Assembly: GCF_000422425.1 (NCBI RefSeq)
Contig: NZ_AULT01000016.1
Coordinates: forward strand, 1 to 64,000
Origin: Oceanospirillum beijerinckii DSM 7166
GTDB taxonomy: Bacteria; Pseudomonadota; Gammaproteobacteria; Pseudomonadales; Halomonadaceae
Direction: 5' to 3'
DNA length: 64,000 nt
In this document: piece after piece, positions 47,601 through 54,465 of the stretch
Numbering within the stretch: the stretch's first letter is position 1
How the letters are laid out: every line of letters starts with the position of its first letter
Made by a program: the position numbers and the translations under genes
The notes under the pieces: model-generated
What the model saw: the letters and a program-made list of their open reading frames with translations, nothing else
Databases searched by the model: none
Told to the model about the DNA's origin: nothing

Positions 47601-47687
47601 TACCCACTGGCAGATGGCCGAGTTATAGAAGCAGAAATCTGTAGTCCGATCTTCCTGGACCCTAAAGGGGAGCGTCAAAATGTCTGA
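44670..47687 (+). CDS. soxA: Sarcosine oxidase alpha subunit
   Basis: SoxA carries NAD+ and the tetrahydrofolate site. The 1005-residue protein has an N-terminal 2Fe-2S-like fold region (LTFTYNGKQYKGYQGDTLAS), a dinucleotide-binding flavoprotein part (VLVVGAGPAGLAAALTAARS), and a C-terminal aminomethyltransferase (GcvT-like) domain from about residue 615 (RPWYFPKAGESMQ, RVYTNAWAKL, FTGELSFEINV) that makes 5,10-methylene-THF. Length and order match known SoxA. Its 3' end overlaps soxG by eight bases. Confidence 0.97.
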   Translation: MTQKNRLQSGGRIDRSKPLTFTYNGKQYKGYQGDTLASAMLANGIDVIGRSFKYSRPRGIIAAGAEEPNAIMQLGATEATQVPNVRATQQELFNGLVSGATNGWPSVDTDVMGVLGKVGGNMMPPGFYYKTFMYPQSMWDTYESIIRKAAGLGRSPLENDPDMYDKVNQHCDVLVVGAGPAGLAAALTAARSGARVIIADEQSEFGGSLLSSKETLNGAPASEWVSFVVDELRGYDDVMMLPRSTVNGYHDHNFLTIHERRTDHIADRAPDGQVRQRMHRVRAKWVVLATGAHERPLVFANNDVPGCMVANAVSTYITRYGVVPGNDLVLMTTNDSGYQAALDWHDAGRRVAAVVDTRKNPSGDRVDAARKRGLNLITGSAVIEVQGSKRVSGVSVAPISADGKSVAGSVTKISADTVASSGGWSPVIHLSCHTGSRPVWNEEVVGFLPGPTVQKQLTAGAINGSYSTSKALAEGQQAALDAIAALGMKAAEVVLPQAVEVNEGQPMTLFHIPHLKSTAKAPKQFVDYQNDVTAAGIELACREGYESIEHVKRYTAMGFGTDQGKLGNINGMAVAASALNKTIPETGTTIFRPNYTPVTFGAIAGRDCGELFDPKRYTAMHKWHVENGAKFEDVGQWKRPWYFPKAGESMQDALNRECKATRESVGILDASTLGKIDIQGKDAREFLGRVYTNAWAKLAVGKCRYGLMCGEDGMVFDDGVTSCLGENHFVMTTTSGGAARVYEWLELYHQTEWPEMEVYFNTVTDHWATMTISGPNSRKLLQELTDYDVSKENLGFMDWREMQVAGVPARVFRISFTGELSFEINVQANYGLHVWEKLFEHGAKYNLTPYGTETMHILRAEKGFIIAGQDTDGSVHPYDLGMGWCVSPNKPFSFIGKRGMAREDCVRPNRKQLVGLKTLDPNVVLPEGAQGVLDPNAPIPMPMVGHITSSYWSANLGRSIAMGFVKGGLDKMGEKVFYPLADGRVIEAEICSPIFLDPKGERQNV

Positions 47688-48345
47688 TAATGTCGTTGTA
47701 GAAGAAAAGCCAGTAGATACCGTGGCAATTATGAATCAACTGCCGGGTGCAGACATTGTTGGTCAATCGCCGCTGCATCATGCTGAACTGGACGCGTTGT
47801 CCAAGAAAGGCGTTCGCAAAGGTGGTGTACACCTGCGTGAAAACAAGCTGCAGGCGCACCTGACGCTGCGTTGCAATCCAAACAATACTGAGCAGCTCGC
47901 TGCGGTAGTGCGTGTTCTGGATGTGGCTCTGCCACTGCAACCACTGACTTCAGTGGAGAAAGGTGATGTTTCTATTCGTTGGATCTCTCCGGATGAGTGG
48001 TTGATCGTCGTGCCGGGCGAGAAAGCGTTCGAAGTGGAAACCCGTTTCCGCGAAGAGATGGAAGGCCATCACTCGCTGGTGAACTCCAGCGGTGGCTCTA
48101 CCATTCTGGAACTGTCGGGCGACAACGTTGTAGATATGCTGAAAAAATCCACGCCGATTGATCTGCACCCGAAAGAGTTCCCGGTTGGTAAAGTGGTATC
48201 GACGGTATTTGCCAAGAGCAGTGCCATCATCCGCCGCACCGGTGACAAGCGCTTTGAGTTGGTGATTCGTCGCAGCTTTGCTGACTACATCTGGCTGTGG
48301 ATTCAAGACGCCAGTCGTGAGTTCGGCTTGGTGATCGAGGCCTAA
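47680..48345 (+). CDS. soxG: Sarcosine oxidase gamma subunit
   Basis: This 221-residue protein matches SoxG, the fourth subunit, with a GcvT-like fold: VHLRENKLQAHLTLR, IRWISPDEWLIVVPGEKAFE, SSGGSTILELSGDNVVDMLKK and the end SFADYIWLWIQDA. It starts inside the last codons of soxA with GGGGAG seven bases upstream, so it is translationally coupled. The gene order BDAG is the usual one. Confidence 0.95.
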   Translation: MSDNVVVEEKPVDTVAIMNQLPGADIVGQSPLHHAELDALSKKGVRKGGVHLRENKLQAHLTLRCNPNNTEQLAAVVRVLDVALPLQPLTSVEKGDVSIRWISPDEWLIVVPGEKAFEVETRFREEMEGHHSLVNSSGGSTILELSGDNVVDMLKKSTPIDLHPKEFPVGKVVSTVFAKSSAIIRRTGDKRFELVIRRSFADYIWLWIQDASREFGLVIEA

Positions 48346-48465
48346 GCGTCTGGTGATTGACGCCTGGTCCACATGCTTAAGTAATTAAGCACTGACACCT
48401 AAGTCTGAAGTCAGGCTTAGGTGTCTAACCGAATCAGGGTCCTGTCTGTACCTCTAGCAGACAGG
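48346..48465 (+). other. Hairpin-rich spacer between soxG and purU
   Basis: Four perfect inverted repeats lie within 120 bases: GCGTC/GACGC (48346-48363), GCTTAA/TTAAGC (48375-48390), GACACCTAAG/CTTAGGTGTC (48394-48425) and CCTGTCTG/CAGACAGG (48441-48465). None is followed by a T-run. They could protect or process the sox message, tune purU expression, or form an RNA element. No glycine or THF riboswitch consensus is seen. Confidence 0.6.
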
Positions 48466-48641
48466 ATGCTGTAAACCGCTCCCCTTTATGTACATGGGGT
48501 GTATCTGCCGAAAAGATGTTTTGTAGCGAACACATTTTTTTGGGTGAGGGGATGCGGTTTTCTTCTGTAACACCTGATTGCTCTGATCGTCATCGCGCTT
48601 TCCAGCTCAATCAGTCCGCTAACAATAATAAAGAGATCGTT

Positions 48642-49508
48642 ATGACTAACAAAACAAAACCCTGGATCTTTACTGCAACCTGTCCGAGCCAGTTAGGTAC
48701 TGTGGATGTGGTCACCCGTTATATGGCGACCTCTGGAAATTACGTGGATGAAATTCATTCTTTTGATGATCGTGCATCCAGCAAGTTTTTTATCCGTATT
48801 GAATTTACTCCTCAGGCAGACGATTTTAGCCCTGAGGTGTTTTCCGAAGAGCTTGGCCCTTGTGCCGCAGAGTTCGATATGGAATGGCAGTTAACCGAAC
48901 CGGAACATCGCCCACGGGTGGCGATTATGGTGTCCAAGTTTGACCACTGTCTGAACGATCTGCTTTACCGCCACCGTACCGGTCAGCTGAATATCGATGT
49001 ACCTGTGATTATCTCTAACCACCCGGACCTGAAACATCTGGCCGAGTGGCATGATATTCCTTATTACCATTTACCCATCACGGCAGACACCAAGCCTCAG
49101 CAGGAAGCGGAAGTGATCCGTTTGCTGGAAGAGTACGATATTGAGCTGGTGGTACTGGCTCGCTATATGCAGGTGCTGTCACCGGATCTGTGTCGCTATC
49201 TGGATGGTAAAGCGATCAATATTCACCACTCACTGCTGCCAGGCTTTAAAGGGGCTAAGCCTTACCACCAGGCATGGGAGAAGGGCGTGAAAATGGTGGG
49301 TGCGACGGCGCACTACGTGAATAACGATCTGGATGAAGGCCCAATCATTACTCAGGGTATCCAGGTAGTTGACCATGCCCATTATCCGGAAGATCTGGTG
49401 GCGAAAGGCCAGGATGTTGAGCGCGTTACTCTGTTTAACGCTGTGCGTTACCACATTCAGAAGCGCGTCTTCTTAAGTGGCAGTCGTACTGTTGTCTTTA
49501 GCAATTAA
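48642..49508 (+). CDS. purU: Formyltetrahydrofolate deformylase
   Basis: PurU hydrolyses 10-formyl-THF to formate and THF, releasing folate for the C1-generating sarcosine reaction. The 288-residue protein has an N-terminal ACT-like region (ATCPSQLGTVDVVTRYMA) and a C-terminal formyltransferase fold (INIHHSLLPGFKGAKPYHQA, VGATAHYVNNDLDEGPI). The Asn, His and Asp of the active site are visible there. ATG at 48642 with AAGAG at six bases is chosen; an upstream in-frame extension to 48516 is rejected. The stop codon lies inside the first copy of a short tandem repeat. Confidence 0.96.
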   Translation: MTNKTKPWIFTATCPSQLGTVDVVTRYMATSGNYVDEIHSFDDRASSKFFIRIEFTPQADDFSPEVFSEELGPCAAEFDMEWQLTEPEHRPRVAIMVSKFDHCLNDLLYRHRTGQLNIDVPVIISNHPDLKHLAEWHDIPYYHLPITADTKPQQEAEVIRLLEEYDIELVVLARYMQVLSPDLCRYLDGKAINIHHSLLPGFKGAKPYHQAWEKGVKMVGATAHYVNNDLDEGPIITQGIQVVDHAHYPEDLVAKGQDVERVTLFNAVRYHIQKRVFLSGSRTVVFSN

Positions 49509-49559
49509 TTTGAGAGTAGTCGTAATTAATTTGAGAGCAGTAATTAATTTGAGAGTAGT
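49503..49559. repeat. Three tandem 18-bp units at the purU stop codon
   Basis: AATTAATTTGAGAGTAGT occurs at 49503-49520, 49524-49541 (one change) and 49542-49559. The first copy includes the purU TAA stop. A decayed fourth unit may follow. Confidence 0.85.
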
Positions 49560-49578
49560 AACTGATTTGCTAGCAGCT

Positions 49579-49718
49579 AATACCCAATCCGATAAGTTGT
49601 TGTAGGTCGGAAAAGCCGCAAGGCGCCTTCCGACAATCATCCGGTATCGGAGTCAATGTCGGATGGCGCTCCGCTCATCCATCTACTCTGATATCAAGAA
49701 ACTTATCAGGAATGGTAT
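49579..49718 (+). repeat. Dispersed repeat, copy A
   Basis: About 140 bp sharing GATAAGTTGTTG, GGAAAAGCCG, CTTCCGACAATCATCCGGTAT, GTCGGATGGCGCT and ACTCTGATATCAA-type blocks with copy B at 49848. It begins AATACCCAATCCG and ends CTTATCAGGAATGG. GTCGGAA/TTCCGAC inside can form a hairpin. No protein is encoded. Confidence 0.85.
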
Positions 49719-49751
49719 AAAACAGCCGCTTCGTATAGGGGATGCTGTTTT
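49719..49751 (+). terminator. Possible purU terminator
   Basis: AAAACAGC and GCTGTTTT form an 8-bp stem with a 17-base loop, about 210 bp past purU. The T-run is short and part of the stem, so its strength is doubtful. Confidence 0.4.
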
Positions 49752-49766
49752 AGCTCAACCCGTTAA

Positions 49767-49831
49767 GGAACCTCTGAGTCTGTCATGCCGAGACTGAGTC
49801 CTCCATCCCCTGTAGGACTCTCAGAGGTTCC
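49767..49831. repeat. 12-bp inverted repeat between dispersed repeats A and B
   Basis: GGAACCTCTGAG at 49767-49778 is exactly complementary to CTCAGAGGTTCC at 49820-49831, with 41 bases between. It sits centrally between repeat copies A and B, so the three may belong to one composite element. Confidence 0.65.
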
Positions 49832-49847
49832 GCTTTCTGATCACGTT

Positions 49848-49968
49848 AATACCAATCCAGATAAGTTGTTGCAGGTTGGAAAAGCCGTAAGTTGCCTTCC
49901 GACAATCATCCGGTATCTGAGTCAGCGTCGGATGGCGCTTCGCTTATCCAGCTTACTCTGATATCAAA
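49848..49968 (+). repeat. Dispersed repeat, copy B
   Basis: About 120 bp matching copy A in order and orientation (AATACCAATCCAGATAAGTT, CTTCCGACAATCATCCGGTAT, GGATGGCGCTTCGCTTATCC, ACTCTGATATCAAA). It ends 18 bp before the regulator start, so the regulator promoter must lie in or near it. Confidence 0.85.
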
Positions 49969-49986
49969 CCTAAGGGGCTCACCGCT

Positions 49987-50541
49987 ATGGATATCAATAA
50001 TAATCGCCAGCCCTTGGATTTTGGCCGCACTATGCGTCTGTTCCGTCAGGAAAAAGGTTATACCCTGGAAAAAGCGCAACAGATAACTGGGGTCGCAAAA
50101 TCCACGCTGTCTAAGATCGAAAATAATCAAATTTCTCCCAGCTTTGAAACGCTTCAGTCCATAGCGATCGGTTTGAATATCTATTTGCCGCAGTTGTTTG
50201 AGCGTCTGATGGATAAGCCTAAACCTTTTGCCCGTTTGGATATTACCCGCGCTCCAAACCCGGATCATGCTCTGGCGCAGCAGATCTCCAATAAAAAACT
50301 GATGCCTACGGTATTAAAAATCACCAATCGTTCGGTACGTGAGTTTACTGAAGAAGTAAAAGAAAAAGATCGTGGCGATGCGTTTTTGTATGTGCTGAAG
50401 GGGAGTATCGTGCTCTTCTCAGAGTTTTATGAGCCCATTGAGCTGCATAAAGGCGATAGTATCTACTACGACTGTAGCATGGGGCAAAATCTGCTCTCTT
50501 CTGGTGATGAGGATGCCGAGGTGTTGTGGGTCACGGCATAA
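49987..50541 (+). CDS. XRE-family regulator with C-terminal cupin domain
   Basis: The 184-residue protein has an N-terminal helix-turn-helix (MRLFRQEKGYTLEKAQQITG, VAKSTLSKIENNQISPSFET) and a cupin_2 barrel from about residue 110 (YVLKGSIVLFSEFYEPIELH, KGDSIYYDCSMGQNL). Such proteins often control amine, amino-acid or small-molecule catabolism through an effector bound in the cupin. It lies after soxBDAG-purU, so sarcosine or C1 metabolism is one possible target (inference). It has no partner gene. Confidence 0.92.
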   Translation: MDINNNRQPLDFGRTMRLFRQEKGYTLEKAQQITGVAKSTLSKIENNQISPSFETLQSIAIGLNIYLPQLFERLMDKPKPFARLDITRAPNPDHALAQQISNKKLMPTVLKITNRSVREFTEEVKEKDRGDAFLYVLKGSIVLFSEFYEPIELHKGDSIYYDCSMGQNLLSSGDEDAEVLWVTA

Positions 50542-50790
50542 CAGGAGCTATCTGAACAAAGCATAACTTCCGGGCAAGTTTTCAGTCAGCGCCTGTTTAG
50601 GAATACCATTCGGGTAATGTTTTCCAGAGTAGCCCTTTTCAAAATATCCTTTCTTTTTGCAGGTTGTATCTTTTAACAGAGGGTCTCTTTTTCAGCTGAG
50701 CGTTAATCTGATTTTTGCCAACCATCGTAGGAGATAGGTTGCTGGTAAAGCGCTTGTTGATATGACTATGGATGACGAAGAGTAATCAAA

Positions 50791-50937
50791 GTGAAGAAAG
50801 CCCATCTGCCCTGGAAAGTATGCCCCGTATGCAACCGGCCGTTCAGTTGGAGAAAAAAGTGGCAAAAGGATTGGGAGCAGGTGATCTATTGTTCCCGCCG
50901 TTGTCGCTCTGGCAAAAGCAGCATTACTGAAACATAA
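50791..50937 (+). CDS. DUF2256 family small protein
   Basis: A 48-residue protein starting at GTG (AAGAG upstream) that matches the DUF2256 pattern closely: [19 protein letters not shown], then [12 protein letters not shown]. The four cysteines form two CxxC-like pairs that probably bind zinc. It lies 45 bp before a DUF2805 gene. The two families often occur together, commonly near photolyase or cryptochrome genes, but none is in this window. Function unknown. Confidence 0.85.
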   Translation: MKKAHLPWKVCPVCNRPFSWRKKWQKDWEQVIYCSRRCRSGKSSITET

Positions 50938-50982
50938 CAGAATCAGGAACAGGGTTTTCCTGTATTTAAAGAAGAGAGTCTA

Positions 50983-51258
50983 ATGGCTAAGACATCCTAT
51001 CAATTATCTGAAGCGGATAAGTCGCGTATTATCGAGATGGCGTGGGAAGATCGTACTCCTTTTGAAGCGATTGCATTAAATTGGAGCCTAACAGAGCCTG
51101 ATGTGATCGCTTTGATGCGCGGCTCTTTAAAGCCAGGCTCATTTCGCTTATGGCGCAAGCGCGTATCGGGTCGGAAGAGTAAGCATCAGCAGTTGAGAGA
51201 TCCTAATATCAGCCGGGGTTATTGCCCAACTCAATATAAAATACGCTCAGGCAAGTAA
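50983..51258 (+). CDS. DUF2805 (TIGR03643) family protein
   Basis: This 91-residue basic protein follows the family pattern: LSEADKSRIIEMAWEDRTPF, AIALNWSLTEPDVIALMR, LKPGSFRLWRKRVSGRKSKH and the end RGYCPTQYKI. Its helix-turn-helix-like N-terminal half could bind nucleic acid (inference). It follows the DUF2256 gene on the same strand and is presumably co-transcribed. Confidence 0.9.
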   Translation: MAKTSYQLSEADKSRIIEMAWEDRTPFEAIALNWSLTEPDVIALMRGSLKPGSFRLWRKRVSGRKSKHQQLRDPNISRGYCPTQYKIRSGK

Positions 51259-51564
51259 GAGCATTAAGCCGGTAGCAGGGTGCTGGCTGAGCGCTTGGGT
51301 CTGCGTTAGCGCTAAAAATATTAGTTTTAACACCAGCATGATTTATCGTGATCTGAGGGGGTATGTGTCCGCTTAGGTGTTGTGTTGTAAAGACTTAGGG
51401 CTATCCATTACCTAAGCGCTATACCATGTATTGAAGACAATGGCCGTGGATAAGTAAATGATTTTATACAGATCTGTATAGCAAGAGTATTGAAAGCGAT
51501 TGTTTTAATTAGTGCTATAAATAGCAGGGGTGTAACAAGGGGATTCGTGCCGTGAAAAAAAACA

Positions 51565-51593
51565 TTGACCTGGTTTGGCAACTGAATTAAAAA
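51565..51593 (+). promoter_or_regulatory. Candidate sigma70 promoter of a small RNA
   Basis: TTGACC is followed after 17 bases by TAAAAA, with a start expected near 51600. The gene downstream (51822) is separated from it by a strong terminator, so the transcript would be short. Confidence 0.5.
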
Positions 51594-51599
51594 TCGCCC

Positions 51600-51709
51600 A
51601 CTTGGAACACTGGCTGATCAAAAGACACAGTTTGATCATTTTCTAAGCCAATATTTTCACCCTTGGTGCACGCAGCAAAAAGACAGTTTTTTGTCTTTTT
51701 GCTTTTTTT
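51600..51709 (+). ncRNA. Candidate small RNA with a strong intrinsic terminator
   Basis: Between the candidate promoter and a T-run lie a hairpin (TGATCAAA/TTTGATCA, 51615-51638), an A/U-rich single-stranded stretch (TTCTAAGCCAATATTTTCACC region), and a terminator stem AGCAAAAAGAC/GTCTTTTTGCT (51674-51703) followed by seven Ts. This is the layout of an Hfq-dependent sRNA of about 110 nt. No coding sequence precedes the terminator for 400 bp, so it has no gene to end unless an RNA is made. An attenuator for the DUF1704 gene is the alternative. Confidence 0.5.
51674..51709 (+). terminator. Strong terminator upstream of the DUF1704 gene
   Basis: AGCAAAAAGAC and GTCTTTTTGCT are perfectly complementary over 11 bp and followed by T7. 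It sits 113 bp before the DUF1704 start and 415 bp after the DUF2805 stop. Confidence 0.85.
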
Positions 51710-51738
51710 GCTTTTTTTGCTTTTTTTGCTGCTTTTTT
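51701..51738. repeat. GCTTTTTTT microsatellite
   Basis: Three perfect 9-bp units (GCTTTTTTT at 51701, 51710 and 51719) and a shortened one follow the terminator. Such a tract can change length by slippage and lies in the leader of the next gene. Confidence 0.85.
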
Positions 51739-51821
51739 GTTAGCCAGGGTTGTGGGGCTGTTCCGGTGCTCAGCCTTCCTTTAAACGCCCTTGGTCATTC
51801 CTATTCTCAGGAGACCCCATT

Positions 51822-52964
51822 ATGGATAAATCTGTGGTCGATCACCCCGTTTTGGCACAGCTTGATCGTGAGCTGTATGCGCTGGTTAATGGTGTTGAAA
51901 TTCTTGAAGCCGTGGCGCCAAAGAACTTTCAGCAGCAGAAACAGGCGTTTTTTGACTCAAAGTGTACGCTCAATCCTGCGTTTGTTTATGAGCAACACAA
52001 GATCGATCTTTTCCAACGTAAAAGGGCGCTCTATCAATTGCCGGTTGAGAATCTGCCTGATCCCGATCTGATACAGCTTTATAGCGAAGTGATTGAGTCC
52101 TACGTGGATAAACTGGACCAGTATCGTTCCGTTGGTACCAGTGACTTTGTCTATGATTCTCTGCGTTACTACGGTGAGCCAACAGTCAAAGATATTCGTA
52201 ACGCGCACTTTGTTTTGCATGTGCCTAACGAATTGGGTGTAGAGGATAGTGTACCGGTTGATGCGGAAGGTATTCTGGCTCACTTGAAAGCGTTCGCGGA
52301 TATGCAGGGTTATCAATATGAGCTTGTGTTATCTGAAGGCATGATTGCTAATGCGCTTGTATCCGGTACTCGGGTGCGAATCAATACCCGTGCAAAAGTG
52401 TGTCAGACTGAAGTCTATGCGCTGGCTCACCATGAGCTGGGTGTGCATCTGGTGACAACATTAAATGCCCGACAGCAGCCGTTGAACATTCTATCACTGG
52501 GCAGTCCGGTTAATACTACCACGCAGGAAGGGTTGGCGATTTTGTGTGAGTACCTGGCGGGCTATCTGACAGTCCCCCGGCTGAAGGTATTGGCTTTACG
52601 GGTGATTGCGGTTCAGTCGATGCTGGTTGAGAAAGACTTTAAACGCACATTTCAGCTGTTGAAAGAGCAGTACAAGGTGGATGATCAACTGGCTTTTACA
52701 ATCTGTGCCAGGGTGTATCGGGGTGGTGGTTTTACGAAAGATTATCTGTATCTGCAAGGGTTTCATCAGATGCTGAATGCCTATGAAAATTGCCCGGATT
52801 TCCATCACCTGTTGGCCGGTAAGGTGTCTATAGAGCAATTACCTTTGGTCACACGTTTGATTAATAAAGGCTATCTGAATGCCCCGACCTATATCAGCCC
52901 GGCAATCAGCCAGCCTAGTCCTATTGAAGGTGTCAGCCGCTTTATGGCGCATGCGATTAAATAG
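51822..52964 (+). CDS. DUF1704 (MATCAP/TMCP-like) putative metallopeptidase
   Basis: The 380-residue protein matches the DUF1704 family (also called flavohemoglobin expression-modulating QEGLA proteins). It has the zinc-site-like motif HHELGVH at about 203-209 (HExxxH arrangement) and TTQEGLAILCEYLAG at about 233-247. Eukaryotic relatives cleave tyrosine from tubulin; bacterial substrates are unknown. AGGAG lies eight bases before ATG 51822; a longer frame from 51750 lacks such a site. A microsatellite and a terminator lie in the leader. Confidence 0.88.
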   Translation: MDKSVVDHPVLAQLDRELYALVNGVEILEAVAPKNFQQQKQAFFDSKCTLNPAFVYEQHKIDLFQRKRALYQLPVENLPDPDLIQLYSEVIESYVDKLDQYRSVGTSDFVYDSLRYYGEPTVKDIRNAHFVLHVPNELGVEDSVPVDAEGILAHLKAFADMQGYQYELVLSEGMIANALVSGTRVRINTRAKVCQTEVYALAHHELGVHLVTTLNARQQPLNILSLGSPVNTTTQEGLAILCEYLAGYLTVPRLKVLALRVIAVQSMLVEKDFKRTFQLLKEQYKVDDQLAFTICARVYRGGGFTKDYLYLQGFHQMLNAYENCPDFHHLLAGKVSIEQLPLVTRLINKGYLNAPTYISPAISQPSPIEGVSRFMAHAIK

Positions 52965-53083
52965 CAGCGGTTGGAATATGTTTAACCATTGATGTGAAGG
53001 GTTTAAAAAGCTCGGGTCCTTATCGGTTAATACTTTTGAGGGCCGGTGGAATCCATCAATAGTAGCCAGTGCTGCGCGCGCTT

Positions 53084-54226
53084 TTACTTACCCTCTTTTA
53101 GATTCACCGAGCCAAAGGTCGACTCTGCTTTGGCTTCGGTAAATGCCCCTTTTGCCAACGACTCCTGATAGCTTCTCATCGATTTGAACGGTGGCTTCTG
53201 CGAGGGGAGCTTCTGCTCAGCTTCGCGCACTTTGGCTTTCTCTTCCTTGGTCATGGTCGTACGCTCTTCGCTTGGGGCAACGCCCATCTGCTCACGATAG
53301 CATTTACTGAAGTGGGTCGCTGAGACAAAACCGCAGGCAGTAGCGATATCTACAATGGGCATAGTGCTCTGTTTTAATAGCTGACGGCCTCTAAGCAGTC
53401 TGAGCTTCAGGTAATACTTAAACGGCGAACAGTGCAGATACTTTTGGAAGACTCGTTCCAGCTGGCGGCGTGAGAGCCCGACATAGTGAGCCAGTTCATC
53501 CATACCAATCACCTCTTCGATATTGGCTTCCATCAGAGCGACCACTTCCGACAGCTTAGGCTGGTTGGTACCTAAGACATGACGCAGAGGAACTTTCTGT
53601 TGATCACTTTCATCTCTCACACGGTCACAGATAAACATCTCTGAGATAGCCGCAGATGGCTGAGCACCATGCTCCTGCTTGATCATATTCAGCATCATAT
53701 CCAGCGGTACGGTGCCCCCGGAGCAGGTCATGCGTTTGCCGTCCATACTGAACAGACGATTCGAGCAGTTTACTTTCGGGAAGGTTTCTTGCAGGGAAGC
53801 CAGATACTCCCAGTGCACACTACAATCATAACCATCCATCAGGCCCGCTTCTGCCAGCAGATAAGGACCGGTACAGACTCCGCCCAGTTTGCAGCCCTTG
53901 CGATCCATCTCCTGCAACCAGCTGATATGCTTTTTGTGATAGGCCTTGGTGACATTGACTCCTCCGGCGACTATCACGGTATCCAGAAATAGATTGGAAT
54001 ACATACTGGCATCGGGTGTGATTTTAATGCCATCACTGGCGCTGATGGGTTCACCGTCTTCAGTCAGGGTGTACCAGGCATACAGTTCCTCACCGGATAA
54101 CTGGTTAGCCATACGCAAAGCTTCTACTGCTGAAGCCAGAGAGATCATGGTGAAGTTGTTCAGCAGCAGAAAGCCTATGGTGCGTACTCTGCGGCTGCTG
54201 GTATGTTCTTGATTGGAATTGCTCAT
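53084..54226 (-). CDS. GlxA-family AraC-type regulator, GbdR/SouR-like
   Basis: The 380-residue protein combines an N-terminal DJ-1/PfpI-like domain (IGFLLLNNFTMISLASAVEA, VCTGPYLLAEAGLMDGYDCS) with a C-terminal AraC double helix-turn-helix (DELAHYVGLSRRQLERVFQK, IATACGFVSATHFSKCYREQ). This architecture is that of GbdR, CdhR and SouR, which activate betaine, carnitine and sarcosine catabolism in pseudomonads. With soxBDAG 5 kb away a SouR-like role is attractive but not proved. ATG at 54226 is preferred over a TTG 27 codons upstream. Confidence 0.9.
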   Translation of the reverse strand: MSNSNQEHTSSRRVRTIGFLLLNNFTMISLASAVEALRMANQLSGEELYAWYTLTEDGEPISASDGIKITPDASMYSNLFLDTVIVAGGVNVTKAYHKKHISWLQEMDRKGCKLGGVCTGPYLLAEAGLMDGYDCSVHWEYLASLQETFPKVNCSNRLFSMDGKRMTCSGGTVPLDMMLNMIKQEHGAQPSAAISEMFICDRVRDESDQQKVPLRHVLGTNQPKLSEVVALMEANIEEVIGMDELAHYVGLSRRQLERVFQKYLHCSPFKYYLKLRLLRGRQLLKQSTMPIVDIATACGFVSATHFSKCYREQMGVAPSEERTTMTKEEKAKVREAEQKLPSQKPPFKSMRSYQESLAKGAFTEAKAESTFGSVNLKEGK

Positions 54227-54449
54227 AAGCTCAGTGCACCTTAGTGCTCGCCAGTCTTCATGGAAGTAAAATGCCTCCTGTTGTGAGGCCGCTTTACACG
54301 CTGGCAAGTCGATTGTTTTTCTATTTTACTATCGGAATGCTATGCAAGGTCAGGTTTGCGTCCAGTGCTGACGGCACCTTGTGTTGTATCTAGAGGATAC
54401 GACATTTATTTGAATGTAGGGTAGCTGAAAAAAACGCCTCAACGATGAG

Positions 54450-54465
54450 TCTAACGTACGTTAGA
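54450..54465. promoter_or_regulatory. 16-bp perfect palindrome upstream of the GlxA-type regulator gene
   Basis: TCTAACGTACGTTAGA is fully self-complementary and lies 224 bp before the regulator start, flanked by AG and AGACT that nearly continue the symmetry. It is a candidate operator for an autoregulatory or other dimeric protein. The rest of 54227-54694 shows nothing clear. Confidence 0.5.

Noticed and set aside
48346-48641. Glycine or tetrahydrofolate riboswitch before purU
   Set aside because: The conserved core words of these riboswitches are not found; only simple stems are present.
48516-48641. N-terminal extension of PurU
   Set aside because: The extra 42 codons do not resemble PurU, whereas ATG 48642 has a good ribosome-binding site and the expected N terminus.
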